In this document: positions 33,836 to 41,803 of the stretch, piece by piece | Layout of the letters: every line of letters starts with the position of its first letter | Position numbering within the stretch: the first letter of the stretch is position 1 | Origin: Phil1 sp964487565 | GTDB taxonomy: Bacteria; Bacillota; Clostridia; Christensenellales; CAG-138 | Assembly (NCBI GenBank): GCA_964487565.1 | Contig: CAZARN010000005.1 | Location: 113,023 to 177,022 of the forward strand | Reading direction: 5' to 3' | DNA length: 64,000 bases | Position numbers and translations under genes: made by a program | Notes under the pieces: model-generated | What the model was told of the DNA's origin: nothing | The model's input: only the letters and a program-made list of their open reading frames with translations | Databases searched by the model: none

Positions 33836-34628
33836 AGCGAAGATCGCGGCAGTCACAGGCGGATCGAGCGGGATAGGGCTTGCCTGCGTAAAGCTTCTCG
33901 CCCAAAACGGTTTCAAGGTGTACTGCCTTTCAAGGCGCGCGCCGGCTGACGCGGATATAACGCACATTGCAACGGACGTTACGGACGAAGCCTCCGTGGC
34001 GGCGGCGTTCGAGCGTATCGGGCGCGAGGCAGGCAGGCTGGACGTGCTTGTGAGCAACGCCGGCATGGGCGTTTCCGGCCCGATCGAAACCACGAGCATG
34101 GAGGACGCCAAACGCGAGTTCGACGTCAACGTGTTCGGATTCCACGCATGCGTGCGCCATGCCGCGCCTCTGATGAGAAAAAGCGGCGGCGGCGCGATAA
34201 TCGCGACAAGCTCCGTTGCGGCGGTGTTCGCGATACCCTTCCAGGGGTTCTATTCCGCCTCAAAATACGCCATCAACGCGCTTGTGCTCGCGCTCAGGAA
34301 CGAGCTTGCCCCGTTCGGTATCCGCGTTGCGGCCGTGATGCCCGGGGACGTGAAAACGGGCTTCACCGATGCGCGCGTGAAGGATCACGGCGGGGATATT
34401 TACGGAGGATGCGTGGACGCTTCCGTCGCGGTGATGGAGCATGACGAGCGCAGCGGCATGCAGCCGGAGCGCATTGCGAAAAAGATCGTGAAGCTTGCCC
34501 TTATGCGCAATCCCAAGCCGCTTTCAACGGTCGGCTTCCAGTATAAGCTGTTTTGCTTCCTCGGCAAGGCGCTGCCGATGCGCTTCCAGAACTGGCTCGT
34601 CGGCAAGATGTACATCAAGGATAAATAA
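33825..34628 (+). CDS. Short-chain dehydrogenase/reductase, candidate 3-ketosphinganine reductase
   Basis: A 267-residue classical SDR. The NAD(P)-binding TGGSSGIGLACVKLL is at residues 11-25, LVSNAGMG near 78, the catalytic serine in ATSSVAAVF and the YxxxK in YSASKYAINAL. The C-terminus carries a long amphipathic or hydrophobic tail (FQYKLFCFLGKALPMRFQNWLVGKMY), as in membrane-associated lipid reductases. It overlaps the oxoamine synthase by 11 bases, so it most likely reduces the 3-keto product of that enzyme. A general 3-oxoacyl reductase role is less likely given the context. AAAGGG precedes ATG. Confidence 0.82.
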   Translation: MPNEAKIAAVTGGSSGIGLACVKLLAQNGFKVYCLSRRAPADADITHIATDVTDEASVAAAFERIGREAGRLDVLVSNAGMGVSGPIETTSMEDAKREFDVNVFGFHACVRHAAPLMRKSGGGAIIATSSVAAVFAIPFQGFYSASKYAINALVLALRNELAPFGIRVAAVMPGDVKTGFTDARVKDHGGDIYGGCVDASVAVMEHDERSGMQPERIAKKIVKLALMRNPKPLSTVGFQYKLFCFLGKALPMRFQNWLVGKMYIKDK

Positions 34629-34689
34629 CGCGCGATATTTTATACAAACGCGCGGTTTATAAAAATCATACTGCGGAGGACTCATACCC

Positions 34690-35571
34690 ATGGAACGACC
34701 CAAAAACAAACGCAGACCGGGGGACCGCAAGGACGGCCGCCTCATGCGCGAGCTTGACCCGATGCATTTCATCGTGCCGCTCATCTATCCCAACAGGTGT
34801 GACAACGAGGCTTATATTTCGGAAAAAATAGACCTCACGAACCTCAACGCCTATATCCGCCGGAAGAACGAGAACGAAACCGAATTCCCCTATACCATGT
34901 TCCACCTGATCGTGGCGGCGGTGCTGAAAACCGTTACCCTCCGGCCCAAGATGAACCGTTTCATACAGAACAAGAACATGTATGAGCGCAACTACCTTTC
35001 GGCTTCATTCGTGGTGAAAAAGCTCTTTTCGGACGACGGGGCGGAGGCGCTCGCCTTCGTTTACGCGGATCCCAAGGACACGATCGAAACCATACGCGGC
35101 AAGATCTACAAGCAGATATCCTCCTGCCGCAGCGACAAGCTCGACCGCTCAAGCGACAGCATGGACATACTCAACAGGATGCCGCGCTTCCTTTCCAAAT
35201 TCCTCGTGTATCTCATCACGAAGCTGGACAAGCACGGCAAATGCCCGCAGTTCCTGATCGGCTCGGACCCTTATTATTCGACGGTGCTGCTCACGAACCT
35301 CGGCTCCATCAGGCTCAAATGCGGGTATCACCATCTCACGAACTGGGGCACGAACAGCCTTTTTGTCGTGATCGGTGAAAAGAAAAAGTCGCCCTTCTTC
35401 GATGAGGACGGCGCCGTTTCCATGAGGGAGACGGTGGAGCTTGGCCTAACGATAGACGAGCGCATCGCGGACGGATATTATTATTCGAAAACAGTCCGGC
35501 TTCTCAAGCACTTGCTGCAAAACCCGGAGCTGCTTGAGCAGCCCCTCGACACGGAGGTTACATACAGATAA
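34690..35571 (+). CDS. CAT/E2-fold acyltransferase-like protein with altered active site
   Basis: A 293-residue protein with the chloramphenicol-acetyltransferase/dihydrolipoyl-transacylase fold but no lipoyl or peripheral-subunit domain. The C-terminal motif, normally HxxxDG with histidine as general base, reads DERIADG here (E257, D261, G262), so glutamate replaces the catalytic histidine. FHLIVAAVLKTVTLRPKMNRFI near residue 71 is typical of the fold. It may N-acylate the sphingoid amine made upstream using the CoA thioester made downstream, but the substitution leaves activity open; a structural or regulatory role is possible. GGAGG precedes ATG. The last base is shared with the next start. 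Confidence 0.68.
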   Translation: MERPKNKRRPGDRKDGRLMRELDPMHFIVPLIYPNRCDNEAYISEKIDLTNLNAYIRRKNENETEFPYTMFHLIVAAVLKTVTLRPKMNRFIQNKNMYERNYLSASFVVKKLFSDDGAEALAFVYADPKDTIETIRGKIYKQISSCRSDKLDRSSDSMDILNRMPRFLSKFLVYLITKLDKHGKCPQFLIGSDPYYSTVLLTNLGSIRLKCGYHHLTNWGTNSLFVVIGEKKKSPFFDEDGAVSMRETVELGLTIDERIADGYYYSKTVRLLKHLLQNPELLEQPLDTEVTYR

Positions 35572-37292
35572 TGAGCGAAGTTAAAACACCGTGGCTCAAT
35601 TTTTACGGCGTCGTTCCGCAGCATCTCAATTACCCGGACTGGACGATGGCCGAAGCGGTCGAGAAGATCGCGGAAAAATATCCCGATTATATCGCCTATG
35701 ATTTCATGGGCAAAAAAACCACATATAAAAACGCCGTGCGCGAGATACACCGCTGCGCGAAGGCGCTGCGCGCGATAGGCGTGAAGGAAAACGACCGCGT
35801 GACCATTTGTATGCCAAACGCCCCGCAGACGGTTTCGATGTTCTACGCGGTGAACCTGATCGGCGCGGTGGCCAACATGGTGCATCCCCTTTCAAGCGAG
35901 AACGAGATCGCATTTTATCTCAACGACTCGCGCTCCGTCGCGGCGATAACGCTCGACCAGTTCTACCCCAAGTTTGCCGCCATACGGGACGTGACAAAGC
36001 TTGATAAGATCATCATAACCTCGATCGCGGACGCGCTGTCGCCCGTGATGGCGATAGGCTACAAGCTGACGGAGGGCAAAAAGATCGCCCCCGTGCCGGC
36101 GGACGACAAGGTGGTGACGTGGAAGGACCTCATGAAGAAGGCCGACGCATACGCGGGCGAATATATCTGCCGCCACGAGGCGGAAGCCGGCGCGGCCATA
36201 CTTTACAGCGGCGGCACCACCGGCACCACGAAGGGCATTTTGCTTTCCAACCTCAACTTCAACGCGCTCGGCGCGCAGATCATCGCCACCAACCCGATGT
36301 TCAAGCCCGGCGACAGGATGCTTGCCATAATGCCCATGTTCCATGGCTTCGGCCTCGGCGTGAGCATCCATTCCATGCTGGTCAGCGGCGGACGCTGCAT
36401 ACTCGTGCCGCGCTTCACCCCGAAGACCTACGCGGAGCTTCTCGCCAAGCATCAGCCCAACTTCATCGCCGGCGTGCCGACGCTTTTTGAAGCGCTGCTG
36501 CGCCTTGACGGGCTTGAGGAGCTAGATCTTTCCTGCCTCAAGGGCATGTTCTCCGGCGGCGACTCGCTCACGCCCGAGCTCAAGAAGCGCATCGACAAGT
36601 TCCTGCGCGAGCATAAGGCAACGATCGAGGTGCGCGAGGGCTACGGCACGACGGAATGCGTCACCGCAAGCTGCCTCACCCCGTATAACGAGAGCCGCGA
36701 GGGCAGCATCGGCATACCCTTCCCGGACACATATTATAAGATAGTCAAGGTCGGCACCACCGAGGAGCTTCCTTACGGCGAAGAGGGCGAGATATGCCTT
36801 TCGGGGCCGACGGTGATGATCGAATACTGCAACCATCCGGAGGAAACGGCCGATACCCTGCGCCGCCATGAGGACGGCCTCACATGGGTGCATACGGGGG
36901 ATCTGGGCAAGATGGATGAGGACGGATTCATTTACTTCCGCCAGCGCATCAAGCGCATGATCGTCACCTCCGGCTATAACGTATATCCCTCCCAGATGGA
37001 GAACATACTCGACGCGAACGAGTATGTGCATATGAGCTGCGTCATAGGCGTGCCCGACCCTTACAAGATGCAGAAGGTGAAGGCGTTTGTCGTGCTCAAG
37101 CCCGGCTTTGAGCCGACGGACGAGGTGAAGAAGGAAATACTTGCCTATTGCGCGAAGCATATCGCAAAATACGCCATGCCCTATGATATCGAGTTCCGCG
37201 CGGAGCTTCCGAAAACGCTTGTCGGAAAAGTCGCATACCGCGTGCTTGAGGAAGAGGAGCTTGCAAAAAGCGCCGGGGCAAAACAACAGTAA
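35571..37292 (+). CDS. Acyl-CoA ligase (class I adenylate-forming enzyme)
   Basis: A 573-residue ANL-superfamily enzyme that activates a carboxylic acid as acyl-AMP and then acyl-CoA. The P-loop ILYSGGTTGTTKGILLSN is near residue 210, the adenine-binding YGTTECVT near 360, the hinge GDLGKMDEDGFIYFRQRIKRMI near 443 and the catalytic C-terminal lysine in PKTLVGKVAYR near 548. A long- or medium-chain fatty acid is the likely substrate. It overlaps the acyltransferase gene by one base and closes the four-gene operon, where it could supply acyl-CoA to the synthase and the acyltransferase. No acyl carrier protein gene is present. Confidence 0.88.
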   Translation: MSEVKTPWLNFYGVVPQHLNYPDWTMAEAVEKIAEKYPDYIAYDFMGKKTTYKNAVREIHRCAKALRAIGVKENDRVTICMPNAPQTVSMFYAVNLIGAVANMVHPLSSENEIAFYLNDSRSVAAITLDQFYPKFAAIRDVTKLDKIIITSIADALSPVMAIGYKLTEGKKIAPVPADDKVVTWKDLMKKADAYAGEYICRHEAEAGAAILYSGGTTGTTKGILLSNLNFNALGAQIIATNPMFKPGDRMLAIMPMFHGFGLGVSIHSMLVSGGRCILVPRFTPKTYAELLAKHQPNFIAGVPTLFEALLRLDGLEELDLSCLKGMFSGGDSLTPELKKRIDKFLREHKATIEVREGYGTTECVTASCLTPYNESREGSIGIPFPDTYYKIVKVGTTEELPYGEEGEICLSGPTVMIEYCNHPEETADTLRRHEDGLTWVHTGDLGKMDEDGFIYFRQRIKRMIVTSGYNVYPSQMENILDANEYVHMSCVIGVPDPYKMQKVKAFVVLKPGFEPTDEVKKEILAYCAKHIAKYAMPYDIEFRAELPKTLVGKVAYRVLEEEELAKSAGAKQQ

Positions 37293-37346
37293 CAAAATGC
37301 AGGGGGACGGCGCCGCCGTCCCCCGCAAAGAGTCCGAAGGATAAAA

Positions 37347-38381
37347 ATGACACAGTTTGCAAACGCATTGACACAAAAGGAAAACGGCACCGTCCTCGGC
37401 GGCAAGATAATACGCGAGGGCGGGCTTGTGGCGTTCCCCACGGAGACCGTTTACGGCCTCGGCGCGAACGGCCTTGACGCGGAGGCCGTGCGGAGGATAT
37501 TCGAGGCCAAGGGACGGCCGGGGGACAATCCCCTCATACTGCACGTTGCAAAAAAGAGCGACGCGGGCAAGCTTTGGACCCGCGTGCCCGAAAGCGCGCG
37601 CACCCTGATGGACACGTTCTGGCCCGGCCCGCTGACGCTGATATTCAACAGAAGCAAGATCGTTCCGGACGAGGTGACAGCGGGGCTTGAAACGGTCGCG
37701 GTGCGGATGCCGGACAACAAGACCGCGCTCGCCCTCATAAGGGAGGCGGGCGTGCCGATCGCGGCCCCTTCCGCAAACACCTCCGGAAAGCCAAGCCCGA
37801 CGACCGCGCAGCATGTGCGGGACGATATGGACGGCAAGATAGATCTAATAATCGACGGAGGCCCGTGCCGCTTCGGCGTGGAATCGACTGTGCTTTCGCT
37901 TGTAGGCACGCCGACGATACTGCGTCCGGGCGCGGTCACGCGCGAGATGCTTGCGGCCGCATGGGGCAGCGTGGAGCTTGCGCCGTCGATCCTTTCACCG
38001 ATGAAACCGGGCGAGACGGCGGCGTCTCCTGGCATGAAATACCGTCATTACGCGCCTGAGTGCGAGGTCGTGGTGGCAAAGGGCGAACCGCGCGAGGCCG
38101 CCTACAGGATATGCCGTGAATATGACGCGCGGCAGAACATGGGACAGGAAGCGATAATTTTTGCAACGGAGGAAACACAACCCTTTTACCGGGACCGCCG
38201 CTGTGTTATAATAGGCGACAGAAGCGATCCCGCAAGCATGTGCGCGAGTCTTTTTGCGCGTTTGAGGGAGTTTTCGCAAAGCGTGGACGTCGTTTTTGCG
38301 GAGGCGCTTCCCTCGGACGATATGGGCCTTGCGTATATGAACAGGCTGCTTCGGGCCGCGGGCTTCAACATATTGGACTGA
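37347..38381 (+). CDS. ywlC: L-threonylcarbamoyladenylate synthase (Sua5 type)
   Basis: A 344-residue enzyme that makes threonylcarbamoyl-AMP from threonine, bicarbonate and ATP for t6A at position 37 of ANN-decoding tRNAs. The YrdC core shows GGLVAFPTETVYGLGANG, AKGRPGDNPLILHV and PIAAPSANTSGKPSPT. A C-terminal Sua5 domain follows from about residue 210, linked by PGMKYRHYAPE, so it is the longer Sua5 rather than the short TsaC form. GAAGGA precedes ATG. It is followed 14 bases later by rpiB and then upp. Confidence 0.94.
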   Translation: MTQFANALTQKENGTVLGGKIIREGGLVAFPTETVYGLGANGLDAEAVRRIFEAKGRPGDNPLILHVAKKSDAGKLWTRVPESARTLMDTFWPGPLTLIFNRSKIVPDEVTAGLETVAVRMPDNKTALALIREAGVPIAAPSANTSGKPSPTTAQHVRDDMDGKIDLIIDGGPCRFGVESTVLSLVGTPTILRPGAVTREMLAAAWGSVELAPSILSPMKPGETAASPGMKYRHYAPECEVVVAKGEPREAAYRICREYDARQNMGQEAIIFATEETQPFYRDRRCVIIGDRSDPASMCASLFARLREFSQSVDVVFAEALPSDDMGLAYMNRLLRAAGFNILD

Positions 38382-38395
38382 ACGGAGTGTATAGA

Positions 38396-38836
38396 ATGAA
38401 GATCGCAATCGGTTCCGATCACGGCGGTTTCGCCCTCAAAAAGGAACTTATACCATACATCGAAACGATGGGTCACGAAGTCGGTGATTTCGGTTGCCCC
38501 GACGAAAAAAGCGTGGATTATCCCGACGTCGCCTTCAAGGAGGCGGAGGCTGTCGCGCGCGGTGAATTCGACTGCGGAATAATCATATGCGGCACGGGCA
38601 TAGGCGTGTCCATCTGCGCCAACAAGGTGCGCGGCATACGCTGCGCGCTTTGCACGGATGAAACGATGGCCCGTCTCACGCGGCAGCATAACGACGCGAA
38701 CATGCTGGCCCTGGGCGGCAGGATCGTCGGCGCGGAGCTTGCCAAGGGCATTGTTTCCGCTTTCCTTTCAACGGATTTTTCCGGCGTTGAAAGGCACGCG
38801 AAACGCATTGAAAAAATCGGCGGATATGAGGCGTAA
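38396..38836 (+). CDS. rpiB: Ribose 5-phosphate isomerase B
   Basis: A 146-residue RpiB/LacAB-type isomerase interconverting ribose 5-phosphate and ribulose 5-phosphate. The N-terminal MKIAIGSDHGGFALKKEL, the active-site cysteine in IICGTGIGVSICANKV and LCTDETMARLTRQHNDANML are characteristic. I chose ATG 38396, which gives the normal N-terminus; in-frame codons further upstream lie within the preceding gene. It sits in a ywlC-rpiB-upp order common in Clostridia. Confidence 0.95.
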   Translation: MKIAIGSDHGGFALKKELIPYIETMGHEVGDFGCPDEKSVDYPDVAFKEAEAVARGEFDCGIIICGTGIGVSICANKVRGIRCALCTDETMARLTRQHNDANMLALGGRIVGAELAKGIVSAFLSTDFSGVERHAKRIEKIGGYEA

Positions 38837-38887
38837 GCCTCTTTATTTTTGCGCAAAAGTTTATTTTCATCCCGAAAGGAGTTATCA

Positions 38888-39517
38888 ATGAGCAAGGTAC
38901 ACGTTATCGATCATCCCCTCGTGCAGCACAAGCTTTCGCATCTGCGCGACAAGAACACCGGTTCCAAGGAGTTCCGCGAGCTTGTGGAAGAGCTTGCGAT
39001 GCTGCTCGCCTATGAGGCGACGCGCGACCTCACGCTGACGGAAGCAGAGGTCGAAACCCCGATCTGCACCGCCACGACAAAGGTGCTTTCCGGCAAGAAG
39101 CTCGGCATTGTGCCGATACTTCGCGCGGGCCTCGGCATGGTGGACGGCATGCTCAACCTCATCCCGGCCGCGAAGGTGGGCCATATCGGACTTTACCGCG
39201 ACCCGCAGACGCTTGCCCCGGTCGATTATTACAGCAAGCTGCCGCCCGACATCGGCGAGCGCGATATAATCATCGTCGATCCCATGCTGGCGACCGGCGG
39301 TTCCGCGGTCGAGGCGATCAACGTGATAAAGCGCGCGGGCTGCAAAAACATAAAGCTCGTCAACCTTATCGCCGCGCCGGAGGGCATTGCGGTCGTGCAG
39401 AAGACGCATCCGGACGTTGACATATTCGTGGCCTCCATCGATCAGCGCCTCAACGAGCACGGCTATATCGTGCCGGGTCTCGGCGACGCGGGCGACAGGC
39501 TGTTCGGCACCAAATAA
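38888..39517 (+). CDS. upp: Uracil phosphoribosyltransferase
   Basis: A 209-residue enzyme that salvages uracil to UMP using PRPP. It starts MSKVHVIDHPLVQHKLSHLRD and carries the PRPP-binding IVDPMLATGGSAVEAI near residue 131 and the uracil-binding C-terminus (IVPGLGDAGDRLFGTK). AAGGAG lies seven bases before ATG 38888; an in-frame ATG at 38849 has no ribosome binding site. The gene ends before a strong terminator. Confidence 0.97.
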   Translation: MSKVHVIDHPLVQHKLSHLRDKNTGSKEFRELVEELAMLLAYEATRDLTLTEAEVETPICTATTKVLSGKKLGIVPILRAGLGMVDGMLNLIPAAKVGHIGLYRDPQTLAPVDYYSKLPPDIGERDIIIVDPMLATGGSAVEAINVIKRAGCKNIKLVNLIAAPEGIAVVQKTHPDVDIFVASIDQRLNEHGYIVPGLGDAGDRLFGTK

Positions 39518-39541
39518 CCCCGAATATAGTTGAAAGCAACA

Positions 39542-39577
39542 AAACGCGGCCCCCGAATGATTTCGGGGGCCGCGTTT
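39542..39577. terminator. Terminator after upp
   Basis: A perfect 16-bp stem (AAACGCGGCCCCCGAA and its complement) with a 4-base loop, ending in GTTTGC. Confidence 0.8.
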
Positions 39578-39665
39578 GCATGCAAAAACGGGCCGGTTCG
39601 TCCAAAACATTGCAATTTATACGGGGCGCGTTTTATAATATTGCATATTGTGCGGGAGGTATGCC

Positions 39666-40298
39666 ATGAAAACGATACTTTGTTACGGCGATTCGCTCAC
39701 ATGGGGCTATACGCCCGTCACGGGCGAGCGGTATCCGCGCGACGTGCGCTGGACGGGCGTCATGGCGCGGGCGCTCGGCCCGGAATATGAAGTGATAAGC
39801 GAGGGCCTCAACGGACGCACGACCGTATTCGATGTGTTTTACGATCCCGCCCTCAACGGCGAGCCTCCGCTTCCCGCGATACTTGCCTCGCATATGCCGC
39901 TTGATCTTGTGATACTGATGCTGGGCACGAACGACCTTCAGCTCGGCCGCACCGCGTGGGAAGCTTCCCGCGGGGCGAGAAAGCTTGTGCGCACGATCAA
40001 CGGCAGGCCGGAATGCTTCCGCGCAAGGCAGCCGCGCGTGCTGCTCGTTTCCCCGCCGCATGTCGGCGCGAATATCCGTGATGTGGACGACACGCCCATC
40101 GCGCTCAACGGCCGTGCGGAATCGCTGCTGTTCGCGCAGCAATACATGTATGTCGCCAAACGCGAGGAATGCGCCTTTTTTGACGCGGGGGCCGTCGCGG
40201 AGCCTTCGGAGCTTGACGCGGAGCATCTCACCGCCGAAGGGAACAGGCTGCTCGGCGAGGCGATGGCTGAGAAGGTAAAGAAACTGTTTTGCGAATGA
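39666..40298 (+). CDS. SGNH/GDSL-family esterase
   Basis: A 210-residue cytoplasmic hydrolase without a signal peptide. All four SGNH blocks are visible: block I CYGDSLTWG with the nucleophilic serine at residue 10, block II glycine in EGLNGRTTV, block III LGTNDLQLG, and block V LDAEHLTAEGN supplying Asp and His. Such enzymes remove acetyl or other short acyl groups from carbohydrates. GGGAGG precedes ATG 39666. The following beta-lactamase-like hydrolase starts 26 bases after the stop, so the two may form an operon. Confidence 0.9.
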   Translation: MKTILCYGDSLTWGYTPVTGERYPRDVRWTGVMARALGPEYEVISEGLNGRTTVFDVFYDPALNGEPPLPAILASHMPLDLVILMLGTNDLQLGRTAWEASRGARKLVRTINGRPECFRARQPRVLLVSPPHVGANIRDVDDTPIALNGRAESLLFAQQYMYVAKREECAFFDAGAVAEPSELDAEHLTAEGNRLLGEAMAEKVKKLFCE

Positions 40299-40324
40299 TT
40301 CATAATAAAAGGAGAGTGCAACCC

Positions 40325-41743
40325 ATGAAGACGATCGACCTTAAAGCCCTTGATGCGGCGCTTGAAGCGCGCATCGCGAAGAAGAAGCTTCCCGGCGTTT
40401 CCGTTGCGATCTACGGGCCGGAGGGCGTGGTGTTCGAAAAAGGCTACGGTATAGGCGATATCGAGGATCAACGCCCGATAAACGAGAACACTGTGATGGG
40501 CATCGCCTCCATGAGCAAATCCACCGTCACGCTTGCGCTTTCCATACTCGCCGCGGAAGGCAAATTCGATTTTGAAGATCCCGTGGTGAAGTATTTTCCG
40601 GATTTCCGCGTGCCCGGCAACCCGGCGGAGGACGTCACCTGCCGTCATCTCGCCATGCACACCGCCGGCATCCCCCCGATGGAGCCGCTGGAGTGGTCTA
40701 TCGCGCTCAACACCGAAAGCCGCGGGGATTCCGAATGGCTGCGCGAGATGAAACGCACCGCGCCCAACAAGATGGACAAGATAGAAGAGGTCATAGACTA
40801 TATTGCCGAGGGCAAATACAAAACGCTCGGTCAGGCCGGCGAATATATGAGCTATTCCAACGAAGGCTATGCGATACTTTCCTTCATCGTGGACAAGGTG
40901 GCCGGCATGACGCTTGAACAATTCCTCGCAAAGCGCGTGTTCGGGCCGATGGGCATGACGAGAAGCGTGCTCGACCTGGATTGCTCCGAGGCCAAAAAGC
41001 TTGCGTCCGACGGCAACATAACGCGCCTTTTTGACACCGATGACGACGGAAACCTCACCGTGGACGACGCATGGGGCATATTGCCGCCGTTTCGCGGGTG
41101 CGCGTGCGTGAAAAGCACCGCGCACGACATGGCGAGGTATTATTCCTGCATCGCAAACCGCGGCGTGATCAACGACAGGCAGGTCATCCCTGCGGCGGCC
41201 GTCGAGTATCTTATCGGCAATTCCTTCCCGGAGGGGGAAAAGAGCTTTTATTGTTACGGCCTCAACAAGCGCACGAAGGCGGGCCACGTCATCTGCGAGC
41301 ACTCCGGCGGACTGCACGGCGTGTCCTCCCACGGCGGCCTTCTCAAGGACGAGGGATACGGCTTCGCGGCGCTTTGCAACAAGGGCGGAGAGGATACGGA
41401 CGATCTCTGCTTCATGATGTACAACGCTGTGATGGGTCTTGATCTTGAGGAGAGCCATCGCTGGCTGCGCCCCACGGGATGCGATTTTGCGGAACCGGAA
41501 ATGATCGTGGGCTCCTATACATCAAACGAGGGCACGCCCGAGATACGCGAGGTGAAGCTCGTCGACGGAAAGCTCGTCTGCCACACGAACATGGGCGACG
41601 CGGCGATGGTGTTCTGCGGGGGAACGTGGTTCATCCTCATGCGCGACGGCGAGCTTGCCGGGCGCGCGCGCTTCCTGATAAGGGATGGCAGGGCGTGGGG
41701 CTGCGCATTTTATACAAGGATCTATATGAGAATTGACAATTGA
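40325..41743 (+). CDS. Beta-lactamase-fold serine hydrolase
   Basis: A 472-residue penicillin-binding-protein-like enzyme (class C beta-lactamase/esterase group) with no signal peptide. Catalytic motifs are SMSK (SxxK) near residue 61, YSN near residue 180 and HSGG near residue 332. A smaller C-terminal beta-rich domain (from about 395) is common in this group of peptidases and esterases. Lack of export argues against antibiotic resistance; a D-amino peptidase or esterase role is more plausible. AAGGAG precedes ATG 40325. Confidence 0.88.
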   Translation: MKTIDLKALDAALEARIAKKKLPGVSVAIYGPEGVVFEKGYGIGDIEDQRPINENTVMGIASMSKSTVTLALSILAAEGKFDFEDPVVKYFPDFRVPGNPAEDVTCRHLAMHTAGIPPMEPLEWSIALNTESRGDSEWLREMKRTAPNKMDKIEEVIDYIAEGKYKTLGQAGEYMSYSNEGYAILSFIVDKVAGMTLEQFLAKRVFGPMGMTRSVLDLDCSEAKKLASDGNITRLFDTDDDGNLTVDDAWGILPPFRGCACVKSTAHDMARYYSCIANRGVINDRQVIPAAAVEYLIGNSFPEGEKSFYCYGLNKRTKAGHVICEHSGGLHGVSSHGGLLKDEGYGFAALCNKGGEDTDDLCFMMYNAVMGLDLEESHRWLRPTGCDFAEPEMIVGSYTSNEGTPEIREVKLVDGKLVCHTNMGDAAMVFCGGTWFILMRDGELAGRARFLIRDGRAWGCAFYTRIYMRIDN

Positions 41744-41803
41744 GCGCTTTGACGCTCATAATAGGCAAGGATCAACCTTTTATTTTGAAAGGACATAAGT
41801 TAT

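Noticed and set aside
36522..37814. 430-codon open frame on the minus strand
   Set aside because: It spans the end of the acyl-CoA ligase and the start of the Sua5 gene, both clearly coding on the plus strand.
39938..41458. 506-codon open frame on the minus strand
   Set aside because: It is antisense to the SGNH and beta-lactamase-fold genes, whose catalytic motifs are intact. The frame is opened only by the scarcity of stop codons in GC-rich sequence.
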